Origin: Acidobacteriota bacterium | Lineage (GTDB): Bacteria > Acidobacteriota > Terriglobia > Acidiferrales > UBA7541 | NCBI GenBank assembly: GCA_013286465.1 | Contig: JABDFR010000028.1 | Span: forward strand, 1 to 36,220 | Length of the DNA stretch: 36,220 nucleotides | Direction of reading: 5' to 3' | Shown here: positions 9,191 to 16,794 of the stretch, piece by piece | Layout of the letters: each line of letters begins with the position of its first letter | Numbering within the stretch: the first letter of the stretch is position 1 | The notes under the pieces: generated by a model | Told to the model about the DNA's origin: nothing | Seen by the model: the letters and a program-made list of their open reading frames with translations, nothing else | The model's database searches: none | Translations under genes and position numbers: made by a program

Positions 9191-11197
9191 TCAGATTCTT
9201 TTGAAGGCGCGCTCGATGTCGCGCGTGGAGTAACGCAGAACGACCGGACGGCCGTGCGGGCAGCTCATTGGATATTCGGTTTTCGAAAGCTCGCCTAGCA
9301 GCCATTCCATTTTTGTGCGGTCCAGCGGAGTGTTGACTTTGATTGCCGCGTGGCAGGACGTGGAGGCTGCGATTTTGGATTGAAGAGAATCGATGGAGAT
9401 GGCTTGGTTTTCGCGGGCTATGCCGTCGAGGATTTCGGCTAGGAGCTTTTCTGCGTCTGCGGCGGCGATGCCTGCCGGCGTGGCGTGGATGGCGATGGAA
9501 CGGGTGCCCATTAGATCGGCTTCGAAACCGTTGGCGCGGAGTTCTTCGGCGATTTGCTCGAAGATTACGAGTTGGCGCGGCGCTAGCTCTACTACCACGG
9601 GCACTAACATTCTTTGGCCGCCTAGTTCGCCTGCGCGGCGGGCGCGGAGATGTTGCTCGAAGAGGACGCGTTCGTGGGCTACGTGTTGATCGATGATCCA
9701 GAGGCCTTCGGAATTTACTGCGACGATGAAACTATTATTCACCTGGCCTAGCGGTTTTAGATCGGCGATGTCTTCAGCGCTGGGCAGCGTGGCAGGGGCT
9801 TGCGCTGTGGCGACCGCGCTCATTGCTTGGCCTGCTGGTCCCGATGCGGCTGCGGCGGCGCGGGCGGCCACGGGAAATTCGAGCGCGTTGTCGGAACCGA
9901 ATTGCAATCGCTGAGCGAGCGGTTGCAGCATCTCGCCTGAAAGTTCGAAGTCGTCACCGAAGTTCGAGCCTGAGCCGGGGCTGGCGGGCATCGCCAGCGG
10001 CGGAATTATGGCGCGGGGTGGCCCGATTGCAAGATCAGCGGCTGAGGCCATTTCCGATCCTTCGACGGCTGCGGTTGCAATCGCACCTTCGTGAATCGGG
10101 ATTACGTTTGTGTGCGTGCCGTGGCTTCGCGTCGCCGGAAATCCTGGAATTGGGCGGGCGTTGGAGAGCGCATGACGGACCGCGTCGCGAGTGAAATCGT
10201 GGACGAATTGCGGATGGCGGAAGCGGACTTCGATTTTAGAGGGGTGAACGTTGACGTCGACTTCATCGTAGGGCAGCTCGAGGAAAAGCAGCACTACCGG
10301 GAAGACGCCTGGCGGAACGATGTTGCGATAGGCGTCACTGATGGCGTGGAGGATCAGGCGATCGCGAATCAGGCGGCGATTTACGAATACGTAGATGCCG
10401 TTGCGATTGCTGCGGTGGACTTCGGGGCGCGACGCGAAACCTTTTACGCTGATTTTGGCTGCTTCTTCGCCGGGCTCGAGTGAAGGCTCGGTGATGGCGG
10501 CGCGGATGGGGCCTTCGGCTGTGGGGATTTCTACCAACTCGTCTAGCGCGCTGCGACCGAATATTTGATAGACGCGGTCGGCTTGGCGCTCTACTGGAGC
10601 GGCGTGGAGAATTTCTTGCGTCGGAGTCTTCAGCACGAAATGCGTTTCGGGATGTGCGAGAGCGTAGTGCGTGACTAGTGAGGCGATGTGGCCTAGCTCG
10701 GTGGTTTCGGATTTCAGGAATTTGCGGCGGGCTGGGACGGAATAGAAAAGATCGCCTACGTTGATGCAGGTGCCTGTCGGAAGGCCGGCTGGCTTTACGC
10801 TGATTAATTTTCCGCCGGCGAATTCTACGCGGGTGCCTTCCTGGCCTTCGCCGTTGCTGGTTTCTAGGACTAGGCGCGAGACTGCTGCTATCGACGGTAG
10901 CGCTTCGCCTCGGAAACCTAGCGTGGCGATGGAGAGTAGATCGTCGGCGGTGCGCAGCTTTGACGTGGCGTGGCGCTCGAAGGCCAGCAGGGCGTCGTCT
11001 CGATTCATGCCGGTCCCGTCGTCGGTGATGCGGATGAGGCGCTTGCCGCCGGATTCTACTTCGATGCGGATTGAGCGGGCGTTGGCGTCCAGGGCGTTTT
11101 CTAGGAGTTCTTTTACTACGGAGGCTGGGCGTTCTACTACTTCGCCTGCGGCGATTTTGTTGGCTACGGTTTCCGGGAGTATGCGGATGTTGGACAT
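9191..11197 (-). CDS. mutL: DNA mismatch repair protein MutL, endonuclease type
   Basis: MutL (668 aa) couples mismatch recognition by MutS to strand incision. The N-terminal GHKL ATPase shows ENALDANA, TDDGTGM, RHATSKL and TLGFRGEALPSI. The middle, roughly residues 340-480, is a variable Ala-rich linker. The C-terminal domain carries the nicking-endonuclease motifs: DQHVAHERVLFE from residue 503 (the DQHAx2Ex4E motif with Ala replaced by Val), SCHAAIK around 614-620, and CPHGRP at 646-651. It therefore belongs to the self-nicking MutL class of bacteria lacking MutH. No mutS is in the window. ATG 11197 is preceded by AAGGAA at a somewhat long distance. Codon usage is CTA-rich like its minus-strand neighbours. 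Confidence 0.95.
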   Translation of the reverse strand: MSNIRILPETVANKIAAGEVVERPASVVKELLENALDANARSIRIEVESGGKRLIRITDDGTGMNRDDALLAFERHATSKLRTADDLLSIATLGFRGEALPSIAAVSRLVLETSNGEGQEGTRVEFAGGKLISVKPAGLPTGTCINVGDLFYSVPARRKFLKSETTELGHIASLVTHYALAHPETHFVLKTPTQEILHAAPVERQADRVYQIFGRSALDELVEIPTAEGPIRAAITEPSLEPGEEAAKISVKGFASRPEVHRSNRNGIYVFVNRRLIRDRLILHAISDAYRNIVPPGVFPVVLLFLELPYDEVDVNVHPSKIEVRFRHPQFVHDFTRDAVRHALSNARPIPGFPATRSHGTHTNVIPIHEGAIATAAVEGSEMASAADLAIGPPRAIIPPLAMPASPGSGSNFGDDFELSGEMLQPLAQRLQFGSDNALEFPVAARAAAAASGPAGQAMSAVATAQAPATLPSAEDIADLKPLGQVNNSFIVAVNSEGLWIIDQHVAHERVLFEQHLRARRAGELGGQRMLVPVVVELAPRQLVIFEQIAEELRANGFEADLMGTRSIAIHATPAGIAAADAEKLLAEILDGIARENQAISIDSLQSKIAASTSCHAAIKVNTPLDRTKMEWLLGELSKTEYPMSCPHGRPVVLRYSTRDIERAFKRI

Positions 11198-11251
11198 TTA
11201 CCGGCTTTGATTCCTTGTGAGCTTTTTGTGAATCATGCTGTTCATTCTACC

Positions 11252-11329
11252 CTCAGCGGCTAAAGCCGAGGGCATCTTGCTGCTGGTCGGCACGGCTGAA
11301 GCCGTGCCCTGACGAAGCTTCCGAGGAGG
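11252..11329 (-). repeat. Double-hairpin intergenic repeat, family B copy 1
   Basis: The element has a CGGCTAAAGCCG stem-loop, then a perfect 8-bp hairpin GGCACGGC-TGAA-GCCGTGCC, then a conserved CCTGAC-A-GCTTCCG tail. A second copy is at 19891-19969, where the second stem is different but still perfectly paired. It lies between mutL and the small membrane-protein gene, in the same orientation as the GTAG hairpins (GTCAGG at its minus-strand 5' end). Confidence 0.75.
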
Positions 11330-11372
11330 CATCTGGGAATTTCTGCTTCGCCCCGTAAGGCTCGTGCTGCTT

Positions 11373-11666
11373 TTATTTGGTGCTTTCATGGAGCTCATCC
11401 TGCTCATCTTGTTTCAGGCTGTGCAGGAACGTGCGCGTTGCGAACGGGGACGCTATGAATACTACCAGCACCATTGCCGCTGCGAGCCAGTGCGGAAATT
11501 CTGGTAGCTGCACGACGATCATTAGCAGGAAGCCGATGGTAACGCCTAGCGCGAGCAAAACTAGAAATTGGGCGCGGGCCTTTAGTCTGCGCATCTGCCA
11601 GACTGCTATTGCTACTGCTCCGGCGAAGGCGATTGCCGCGATGATGGCCGTTGGGGGACGGAGCAA
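11373..11666 (-). CDS. Small three-helix membrane protein coupled to aspS
   Basis: I do not recognise this 97-residue protein. It has three hydrophobic segments at about 6-24, 33-53 and 58-75, a basic loop RRLKAR after the first, and a charged tail rich in Asp, Glu, Lys and Gln. TTG 11666 is chosen as start because AAGGAGT lies at 11673-11679, inside the end of aspS, with ideal 6-base spacing. The ATG at 11711 would overlap aspS by about 40 bases without such a site. The start lies only 4 bases past the aspS stop, so translation is probably coupled. Protein-like hydrophobic patterning and the ribosome binding site support a real gene; function is unknown. Confidence 0.65.
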   Translation of the reverse strand: MLRPPTAIIAAIAFAGAVAIAVWQMRRLKARAQFLVLLALGVTIGFLLMIVVQLPEFPHWLAAAMVLVVFIASPFATRTFLHSLKQDEQDELHESTK

Positions 11667-11670
11667 TTCC

Positions 11671-13452
11671 CTACTCCTTATTGCTGCTTTTGATTGCCAG
11701 GCCCAGATCATCTAGTTGCGCGGCGTCTACTGTCGACGGCGATTCGGCCATTAAATCTTGGGCTGCTGTGGTTTTTGCGAAGGCGATTACTTCGCGTAAG
11801 GATTTTTCGCCTGCTAGCAGCCCTACTATGCGATCGATCCCTAACGCGATCCCACCGTGGGGCGGCGTGCCGTAGGTTAGCGCGTCCAGGAAGAAGCCGA
11901 AACGCTGGCGTTGTTGTTCTTCGCTTAGGCCTAGGGCTTTGAACATTCTTTCTTGGATGTCCTGGCGGTGGATTCTTATGCTGCCTGAGCCTAGCTCCAC
12001 TCCATTTAGGACTAGGTCGTAGCCTTTCGAGCGGCACTCCCAGGGGGCGGTTTCGATTTTATCTAGATCTTCTTCTAATATTCCTGTGAACGGGTGCTGG
12101 GCGCTTATCCATTGCTTTTCGGTTTCGCTCCATTCGAATAGGGCGAAGCCGGTGATCCAGAGAAATTCCCAGCGAGTGCGATCGATTAGATTTAGTTTCT
12201 CGCCCAGGTGGAGGCGGAGTTGGCCTGCTACGTTTAGGCTTGTGTCGCTGTGGGGGATTTGTTGTTTGGCGGTGACGGCTACGATTAAGTCGCCCGCTTT
12301 AGCGCCTACTTTCGCGGCTAACTCCTTTAGCTTTTCTGCGCCTAGATTTTTTTCTAGCGAGGACGTTACGGCGTCCGCGGTTACTTTGATTGTATAGACG
12401 CCTTTTGCGCCGGCAGATTTTGCTTGTTCGGCTAACTCGTCGAGTTGCTTGCGCGACCACGTCGCGGCGCCGGGGGCTACTACGGCCTGAACGTTGCCTT
12501 CGAAGCCGAATGTGGGGCGGGCTGGCTCGAAGAATTCTGTTACGTTCTGCAGTTCCATGCCGAAACGCATGTCTGGCTTGTCGGAGCCGAAGCGGCGCAG
12601 GGCTTGGTGATAATCGAGATGATGGAATGGACCTTTTACTTTCACGTCGATTACCGCGAGCGCTCGCTCCATTACTTTTTCGATGGTTTCGAAAATGTCT
12701 TGTTGGCGCGGGAACGACATTTCCAGATCGAGTTGGGTGAATTCTGGTTGGCGATCGGCGCGCAGGTCTTCGTCGCGGAAACACTTTACGATTTGGAAAT
12801 AGCGATCGAGGCCGGAGATCATCAATATCTGTTTGAATATTTGGGGGGATTGCGGCAACGCGTAGAACTGGCCGTGATGGACGCGACTGGGGACTAGATA
12901 GTCGCGAGCGCCTTCGGGAGTGGAGCGCGTCAGCATCGGCGTTTCTACTTCGTAAAAGCCCAGCTCGTCTAGCGTTTTGCGGATTTCGAGGACCACGCGG
13001 TGGCGCAACGCTAGATTGGCGTGCGGTTTTGGGCGGCGCAGATCTAGGTAGCGGTAACGGAGGCGGGTTTCTTCGTTGGCGGTGATTTCGTTTTCGATTT
13101 GGAAGGGCGGGGTCTTCGAAGTATTGAGTAGATGGAGTTCAGTGGCGATCACTTCTACTTCACCCGTCGCAATTTCCGGATTGGGCTTTTGGCGTTTTAT
13201 TACTTGGCCTTTTATGGCTACTACGAACTCGCTGCGTAGTTGTTCGGCTTTGGCGTGGATGTGCGGATGGTCTTCTTTGTTGACTACGATTTGGGCGATG
13301 CCTTCGCGGTCGCGTAGATCGATGAAGATTAGCTGGCCTAGATCGCGGCGGCGATGGACCCAGCCCATGATTACGACTTCGGCGCCGGCGTCGTTGGCGC
13401 GCAGGGCGCCGCAGTAATGGGTGCGTTTCAGATTGCCTAGTGAATCGAGCAT
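11671..13452 (-). CDS. aspS: Aspartyl-tRNA synthetase, bacterial type
   Basis: Class IIb AspRS (593 aa) charges tRNA-Asp. An OB-fold anticodon-binding domain fills about residues 1-110 (GWVHRRRDLG, FIDLRDREG). The catalytic core has PEGARDYLVPSR, motif 2 at 225-242 (FRDEDLRADRQPEFTQLD) and motif 3 near the end (GIALGIDRIV). The roughly 100-residue GAD-type insertion typical of bacterial enzymes is present. The residue matching E. coli Leu30 is Leu (RRDLG), which I recall being linked to tRNA-Asp-specific enzymes; this alone does not settle specificity. The open frame extends further upstream, but ATG 13452 gives the family's usual N-terminus. It lies 17 bases after the hisS stop and before the coupled membrane-protein gene. 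Confidence 0.95.
   Translation of the reverse strand: MLDSLGNLKRTHYCGALRANDAGAEVVIMGWVHRRRDLGQLIFIDLRDREGIAQIVVNKEDHPHIHAKAEQLRSEFVVAIKGQVIKRQKPNPEIATGEVEVIATELHLLNTSKTPPFQIENEITANEETRLRYRYLDLRRPKPHANLALRHRVVLEIRKTLDELGFYEVETPMLTRSTPEGARDYLVPSRVHHGQFYALPQSPQIFKQILMISGLDRYFQIVKCFRDEDLRADRQPEFTQLDLEMSFPRQQDIFETIEKVMERALAVIDVKVKGPFHHLDYHQALRRFGSDKPDMRFGMELQNVTEFFEPARPTFGFEGNVQAVVAPGAATWSRKQLDELAEQAKSAGAKGVYTIKVTADAVTSSLEKNLGAEKLKELAAKVGAKAGDLIVAVTAKQQIPHSDTSLNVAGQLRLHLGEKLNLIDRTRWEFLWITGFALFEWSETEKQWISAQHPFTGILEEDLDKIETAPWECRSKGYDLVLNGVELGSGSIRIHRQDIQERMFKALGLSEEQQRQRFGFFLDALTYGTPPHGGIALGIDRIVGLLAGEKSLREVIAFAKTTAAQDLMAESPSTVDAAQLDDLGLAIKSSNKE
11673..11679 (-). promoter_or_regulatory. Ribosome binding site inside the aspS end
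   Basis: AAGGAGT on the minus strand spans the last codons and stop region of aspS and sits 6 bases before TTG 11666. It decides the start of the small membrane-protein gene and implies translational coupling. Confidence 0.65.
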
Positions 13453-13469
13453 CGTGTGTGCGGTTTCCT

Positions 13470-14735
13470 CTACGTTTGGCGTGTTTCTCTTAGATGTTCG
13501 AGCAACCCTGCTTCGGAGTATTTTTGCTGCCGGCCGTCGGCTAGGTGCTTTAGCGTTAGTTGGCCGGAGGCTACCTCGTCTTCGCCGATGATCAGAGCGT
13601 ATCGCGCGCCCAGTTTGTCGGCCAGACCGAGAGATTTCTTGAATTTCATTTCTTCTGGCGGCAACTCTACTGCAAAACCTGAATCGCGCAGCTTTCTGGC
13701 TAGCTTTACGGCGGGCGCGTAGGATTTTTCGCCCATCCAGGCTACGTACACGTCGAGGCCTTTTTTTGCGGCGGCTTTGCCTGTTTCTTGCAGCGAGAGA
13801 ATTAGGCGATCGGTGCCGATGGCGAAGCCGATTCCCTTTGTTGGCGGGCCGCCTAGCAATTCTACCAAGCCGTCGTAGCGTCCGCCGCCGCAGACGGCAT
13901 TTTGCGAGCCGAGGCCTGGGGCTACGATTTCGAAGGTGGTGCGCGTGTAATAGTCGAGGCCACGAACCAGGCGCCAATTGATTTCGTAAAGGATGCCGCG
14001 GAGTTTCAGTTCGTCTTGGAGTTTGGCGAAATGGGTGCGGCAGCTATCGCAGAGATGATCGGCTATGCGCGGGAGATTTTCGATTATGGCTTGCTCTTCT
14101 GGGAGCTTGGAATCGAGCACGCGTAACGGATTTGTTTCGATGCGGCGCTGGCTGTCTGGGCCTAGTTGAGCTTTTACTTTTTGCAGCTCGGCGCGGAGCA
14201 GCTCGATGTATTGCGGGCGGCAGTTTTTGTCGCCTATGGAATTTACGGAGAGCGTGGCGTTCGCCAGGCCTGCTTTTTCGAAGAAGGCCAGGAGCATTTC
14301 GATGACTTCGGCGTCGATGGCTGGGGCGTCGGATTGGCCGAGGACCTCCGCGCCGATTTGATAGAACTGGCGGTAACGGCCCTTTTGCGGGCGTTCGCGG
14401 CGGAACATGGGGCCCATGTAATGCAGCTTTACGTTGCCGGGGAGCGTTTGCATGCCGTGTTCGATGTACGCGCGGCAGACGCTCGCGGTGGCTTCTGGTC
14501 GAAGCGAGATCGAGGAATCGTCGCGATCTTCAAACGTGTACATTTCTTTTGCGACTACGTCGGTTTCGGCGCCGATGGAGCGGGCGAAGAGTTCGGTTTG
14601 TTCGAAGATTGGCGGGCGGATTTCGTTGAAGTTGTAGCTGGCGAAGACTTCGCGGGCGGTTTGCTCTACTTGATTCCACAGAGTGGAATCTGGGGGGAGG
14701 ATGTCGCGGGTGCCTTTGATGGCTTGGAATTTCAT
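13470..14735 (-). CDS. hisS: Histidyl-tRNA synthetase
   Basis: Class II HisRS (421 aa) charges tRNA-His. The N-terminus reads KGTRDILP, the standard HisRS opening. Motif 2 lies in the LRPEATASVCRAYIEH region with FRRERPQKGRYRQFYQ after it. The histidine-specific signature LVRGLDYYTRT is present, as is motif 3 (GIGFAIGTDRLIL). The C-terminal anticodon-binding domain (about 325-421) follows. An open frame continues 30 codons upstream of ATG 14735, but the family N-terminus begins here. No strong ribosome binding site precedes it. It is the first gene of a hisS-aspS-membrane protein unit, the common bacterial order. Confidence 0.95.
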   Translation of the reverse strand: MKFQAIKGTRDILPPDSTLWNQVEQTAREVFASYNFNEIRPPIFEQTELFARSIGAETDVVAKEMYTFEDRDDSSISLRPEATASVCRAYIEHGMQTLPGNVKLHYMGPMFRRERPQKGRYRQFYQIGAEVLGQSDAPAIDAEVIEMLLAFFEKAGLANATLSVNSIGDKNCRPQYIELLRAELQKVKAQLGPDSQRRIETNPLRVLDSKLPEEQAIIENLPRIADHLCDSCRTHFAKLQDELKLRGILYEINWRLVRGLDYYTRTTFEIVAPGLGSQNAVCGGGRYDGLVELLGGPPTKGIGFAIGTDRLILSLQETGKAAAKKGLDVYVAWMGEKSYAPAVKLARKLRDSGFAVELPPEEMKFKKSLGLADKLGARYALIIGEDEVASGQLTLKHLADGRQQKYSEAGLLEHLRETRQT

Positions 14736-14828
14736 TTTTAGTTGGTCGCGCGTGTGTCGGAGCGCGCGGGTGAAATTATTTACCTCGGTTCGTTTGTCGT
14801 GTGACGTTCGTGCGACATGTCGCACAGC

Positions 14829-14854
14829 GGGCGCAGCAAGCCAGCGCCCCTACG
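14829..14854 (-). repeat. GTAG-type hairpin repeat, family A copy 2
   Basis: GGGCGC, a 9-base spacer, GCGCCC, then CTACG on the plus strand. It lies between the gamma-carbonic-anhydrase-like gene and hisS. The core matches copy 1 (9123-9148) almost exactly. Confidence 0.7.
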
Positions 14855-14861
14855 AATGCTT

Positions 14862-15377
14862 CTAGCTTACTGCTTGGCGATACGTTTCCTTGTACTCGAT
14901 GTAATGGGCGGCGTAGGCGTCTATTGATGCTTGATCTTCATTTGTTAGCGCGCGGCGGAATTTTCCTGGGTGGCCCATGAATAGGCTGCCTGGGGCTACT
15001 TCCGTGCCTTCGGGGACTAGCGTGCCGGCGGCTACTATGCTGCCTGTGCCGATTTTGGCGCCGTTGAGGATGATGGAGCCCATGCCGATCAGGCAGCGCG
15101 ATTCTATTGTGCAGCCGTGGAGGATTACGCCGTGGCCGATCGTTACGTTGTCGCCTAGCGTTAGTGGATGCAGGTTGCGCATTACGTGCAGGACTGAGCC
15201 GTCTTGTACGTTGGTGCGCTTGCCTATGCGGATCCAATGGACGTCACCGCGGATTACTACGCCGGGCCAGATGCTGGAATCTTCGCCTATGGAGACGTCG
15301 CCGATTATTACGGCGGAATCGTCTATGTAGGTGCCTGCGCCGATTTCCGGCGTGTGATTTTGATACTTGCGGATCAA
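14862..15377 (-). CDS. Gamma-carbonic anhydrase-like hexapeptide-repeat protein (YrdA/PaaY type)
   Basis: A 171-residue left-handed beta-helix protein of the gamma-carbonic anhydrase superfamily, expected to be a cytoplasmic trimer with a metal at each subunit interface. It keeps HTPEIGAGTYID near the start, IRGD at 42-45, NVQDGSVLH at 56-64 and GHGVILHGC at 81-89. The candidate metal ligands are H64, H82 and H87, so the site looks intact; whether it hydrates CO2 or is a structural relative cannot be told. TTG 15377 is preferred because AGGAGT lies 6 bases upstream and gives the family's normal N-terminus; a longer frame to TTG 15464 has no such site. Leucine CTA codons are frequent. Confidence 0.85.
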   Translation of the reverse strand: MIRKYQNHTPEIGAGTYIDDSAVIIGDVSIGEDSSIWPGVVIRGDVHWIRIGKRTNVQDGSVLHVMRNLHPLTLGDNVTIGHGVILHGCTIESRCLIGMGSIILNGAKIGTGSIVAAGTLVPEGTEVAPGSLFMGHPGKFRRALTNEDQASIDAYAAHYIEYKETYRQAVS

Positions 15378-15383
15378 GCTGGG

Positions 15384-15389
15384 ACTCCT
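15384..15389 (-). promoter_or_regulatory. Ribosome binding site deciding the gamma-CA start
   Basis: AGGAGT on the minus strand lies 6 bases before TTG 15377. It supports the 171-residue protein over the longer frame. Confidence 0.65.
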
Positions 15390-15489
15390 GGTTTGGCGCG
15401 CACAGGCGGGCGCTAGCGCACCAAGACGAATAGCGAAATTATCATAGGGCTTCAGGTCAAACAAGAACGACGGACGCTAGTCATCCGCT

Positions 15490-15690
15490 TTACTTCGCCG
15501 ATTTGGCTTTCTTGCTGCCGCGTTTTCGCTGGCTTGATACTTGGCCGCCTTCATGATTCGACGCAAGATGTTTCTGGTATGTCAGCTCGCAGCATGGGAC
15601 TATGTGAACGACTCGGCCACCACGATGGCACAGGCACTTGCAGCTATTCGATATGCCGAGGAGGCGCTGGAGGTGTTCCGCGTGCTTCAC
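15490..15690 (-). CDS. Cys/His-rich microprotein translationally coupled to mrp
   Basis: I do not recognise this 66-residue protein. Its GTG start overlaps the TGA stop of mrp in the sequence GTGA, the classic sign of coupled translation. Residues 17-46 are packed with possible metal ligands: C17, C19, C21, H22, H29, C33, C34, H41 and H46 (motifs CKCLCH and VPCCE). The C-terminus is a basic Lys/Arg/Ser tail. The pattern suggests a small zinc or Fe-S binding domain. Because mrp encodes a P-loop Fe-S carrier, an accessory or client role in cluster handling is a reasonable guess, but it is only inference. The overlapping plus-strand frame (15541-15771) has no such features. Confidence 0.7.
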   Translation of the reverse strand: MKHAEHLQRLLGISNSCKCLCHRGGRVVHIVPCCELTYQKHLASNHEGGQVSSQRKRGSKKAKSAK

Positions 15691-16505
15691 AAAATTTGTA
15701 CTACGGGGCCGGCGGGTTTTGCGCTATTTGCTTCGGCGGCGCGCGCGGCTACTTTTCTGGCTACGGCGTAGATGCTCGGGCTGCCCGGGGCGTCTTCGCC
15801 TTGAGCGGCTACTGGTTGGCCGGTGTCGCCACCTATGCGGATTTTGGGCTCGATTTCGATCTCGCCTAGGAAGGCTATGCCGAAGATTTGGGCCATTTTT
15901 TGGCCTTCGCCGTGTCCGAAGACGTCTATGCGGCCTTGGCAATGGGGGCAATTGAAATAGCTCATGTTTTCTACCACGCCGAGGATTTCTACGTTTACTT
16001 GACGGAACATTTCTACGGCTTTGCGGACGTCGGCTATTGCTACTATCGACGGGGTGGTTACGATTACTGCGCCGGTTAAGGCTACCGATTGGATCAGCGT
16101 TAGTTGGACGTCGCCTGTGCCTGGCGGCAGATCTACGATCAGATAATCCAGTTCGCCCCATTGAACGCTGCGCAGGAATTGCTGGATCACGCTGTGTAGC
16201 ATGGGGCCGCGCCAGATTAGCGGCTTATCCCCTGGATTTAGCAGGCCCATGGAAATCATTTTTATTCCGTAGGCTTCTACCGGGATGATGGTGCGTTCGT
16301 CCATGGCTTTCGGTTGCTCGTTGGTGCCTAGCATTACAGGGACGTTTGGGCCGTACACGTCCGCGTCCATTAGGCCTACTTTGTTGCCCATTTGTTTTAG
16401 GGCCAGAGCTAGGTTTACGGCTACCGTGGTTTTTCCTACGCCGCCTTTGCCGCTGGCTACTGCTATTAGATTTTTTACTCCTGGGATGGGGGCTTTGTCG
16501 GGCAT
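15687..16505 (-). CDS. mrp: Mrp/ApbC-type Fe-S cluster carrier ATPase (short form)
   Basis: A 272-residue P-loop NTPase of the Mrp/NBP35 family, cytoplasmic and thought to bind and pass on Fe-S clusters. The deviant Walker A GKGGVGKTT is at 19-27, followed by DADVYGPNVP and VDLPPGTGDVQL. The cluster-binding CxxC motif is C186-P-H-C189. Most bacterial Mrp proteins carry an extra N-terminal MIP18/DUF59 domain of about 90 residues; here the protein starts almost directly at the P-loop. ATG 16505 is chosen because GAGGAA lies 3-8 bases upstream; the frame extends 15 codons further but without a better site. Its stop overlaps the start of the Cys/His microprotein gene. Confidence 0.92.
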   Translation of the reverse strand: MPDKAPIPGVKNLIAVASGKGGVGKTTVAVNLALALKQMGNKVGLMDADVYGPNVPVMLGTNEQPKAMDERTIIPVEAYGIKMISMGLLNPGDKPLIWRGPMLHSVIQQFLRSVQWGELDYLIVDLPPGTGDVQLTLIQSVALTGAVIVTTPSIVAIADVRKAVEMFRQVNVEILGVVENMSYFNCPHCQGRIDVFGHGEGQKMAQIFGIAFLGEIEIEPKIRIGGDTGQPVAAQGEDAPGSPSIYAVARKVAARAAEANSAKPAGPVVQIL

Positions 16506-16586
16506 TTTTTCCTCGCTGACAATGATAAGGCGCGTGGAGATTGGCGGCAAGTTTGGGCGGTGGGCGGTCGCCGCACGAACGCGGCT

Positions 16587-16613
16587 GGCCCGGCATAAAG
16601 CGCGGGCCCTACG
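16587..16613 (-). repeat. GTAG-type hairpin repeat, family A copy 5
   Basis: GGCCCG, a 10-base spacer, CGGGCC, then CTACG on the plus strand, in the divergent region between mrp and secA. The stem sequence differs from copies 1-3 but pairing and tail are kept. Confidence 0.6.
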
Positions 16614-16672
16614 TTTGCGGTTGCCGCGTGGTGAGTCCGTCCGCGTTTTCTGGCTTTGGGTTTTTTCGGGGA

Positions 16673-16707
16673 TCGTAAGATGCCGGCAGGGACGCCAGCG
16701 CTACTTT
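16673..16707 (-). repeat. GTAG-type hairpin repeat, family C copy 2
   Basis: The second copy of the element at 8254-8286: AAAGTAGC on the minus strand, the hairpin GCTGGC/GCCGGC with a 6-base loop, then CTTACGA. It lies upstream of secA, directly before the candidate promoter. Confidence 0.7.
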
Positions 16708-16715
16708 GAGTCACT

Positions 16716-16745
16716 TTGCGCTGAGTGCTCGCTCCACGTTAGAAT
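16716..16745 (+). promoter_or_regulatory. Candidate sigma70-type promoter for secA
   Basis: TTGCGC (16716-16721) and TAGAAT (16740-16745), 18 bases apart, lie 50 bases before the secA start. The -10 matches the consensus at five of six positions. No experimental support; moderate confidence only. Confidence 0.35.
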
Positions 16746-16794
16746 ATAGGCTTGCAGCGTTTGGTACTTCGACGGCGTCTAATACACTGACATT

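Noticed and set aside
13453-13977. N-terminal extension of the aspS frame into hisS
   Set aside because: The extra 175 residues overlap the C-terminal domain of hisS and look like antisense-type low complexity; ATG 13452 gives the normal AspRS start.
15541-15771. Plus-strand frame overlapping the mrp microprotein and mrp end
   Set aside because: It has no ribosome binding site, overlaps the end of mrp, and lacks the metal-ligand pattern and coupled start that support the minus-strand frame.
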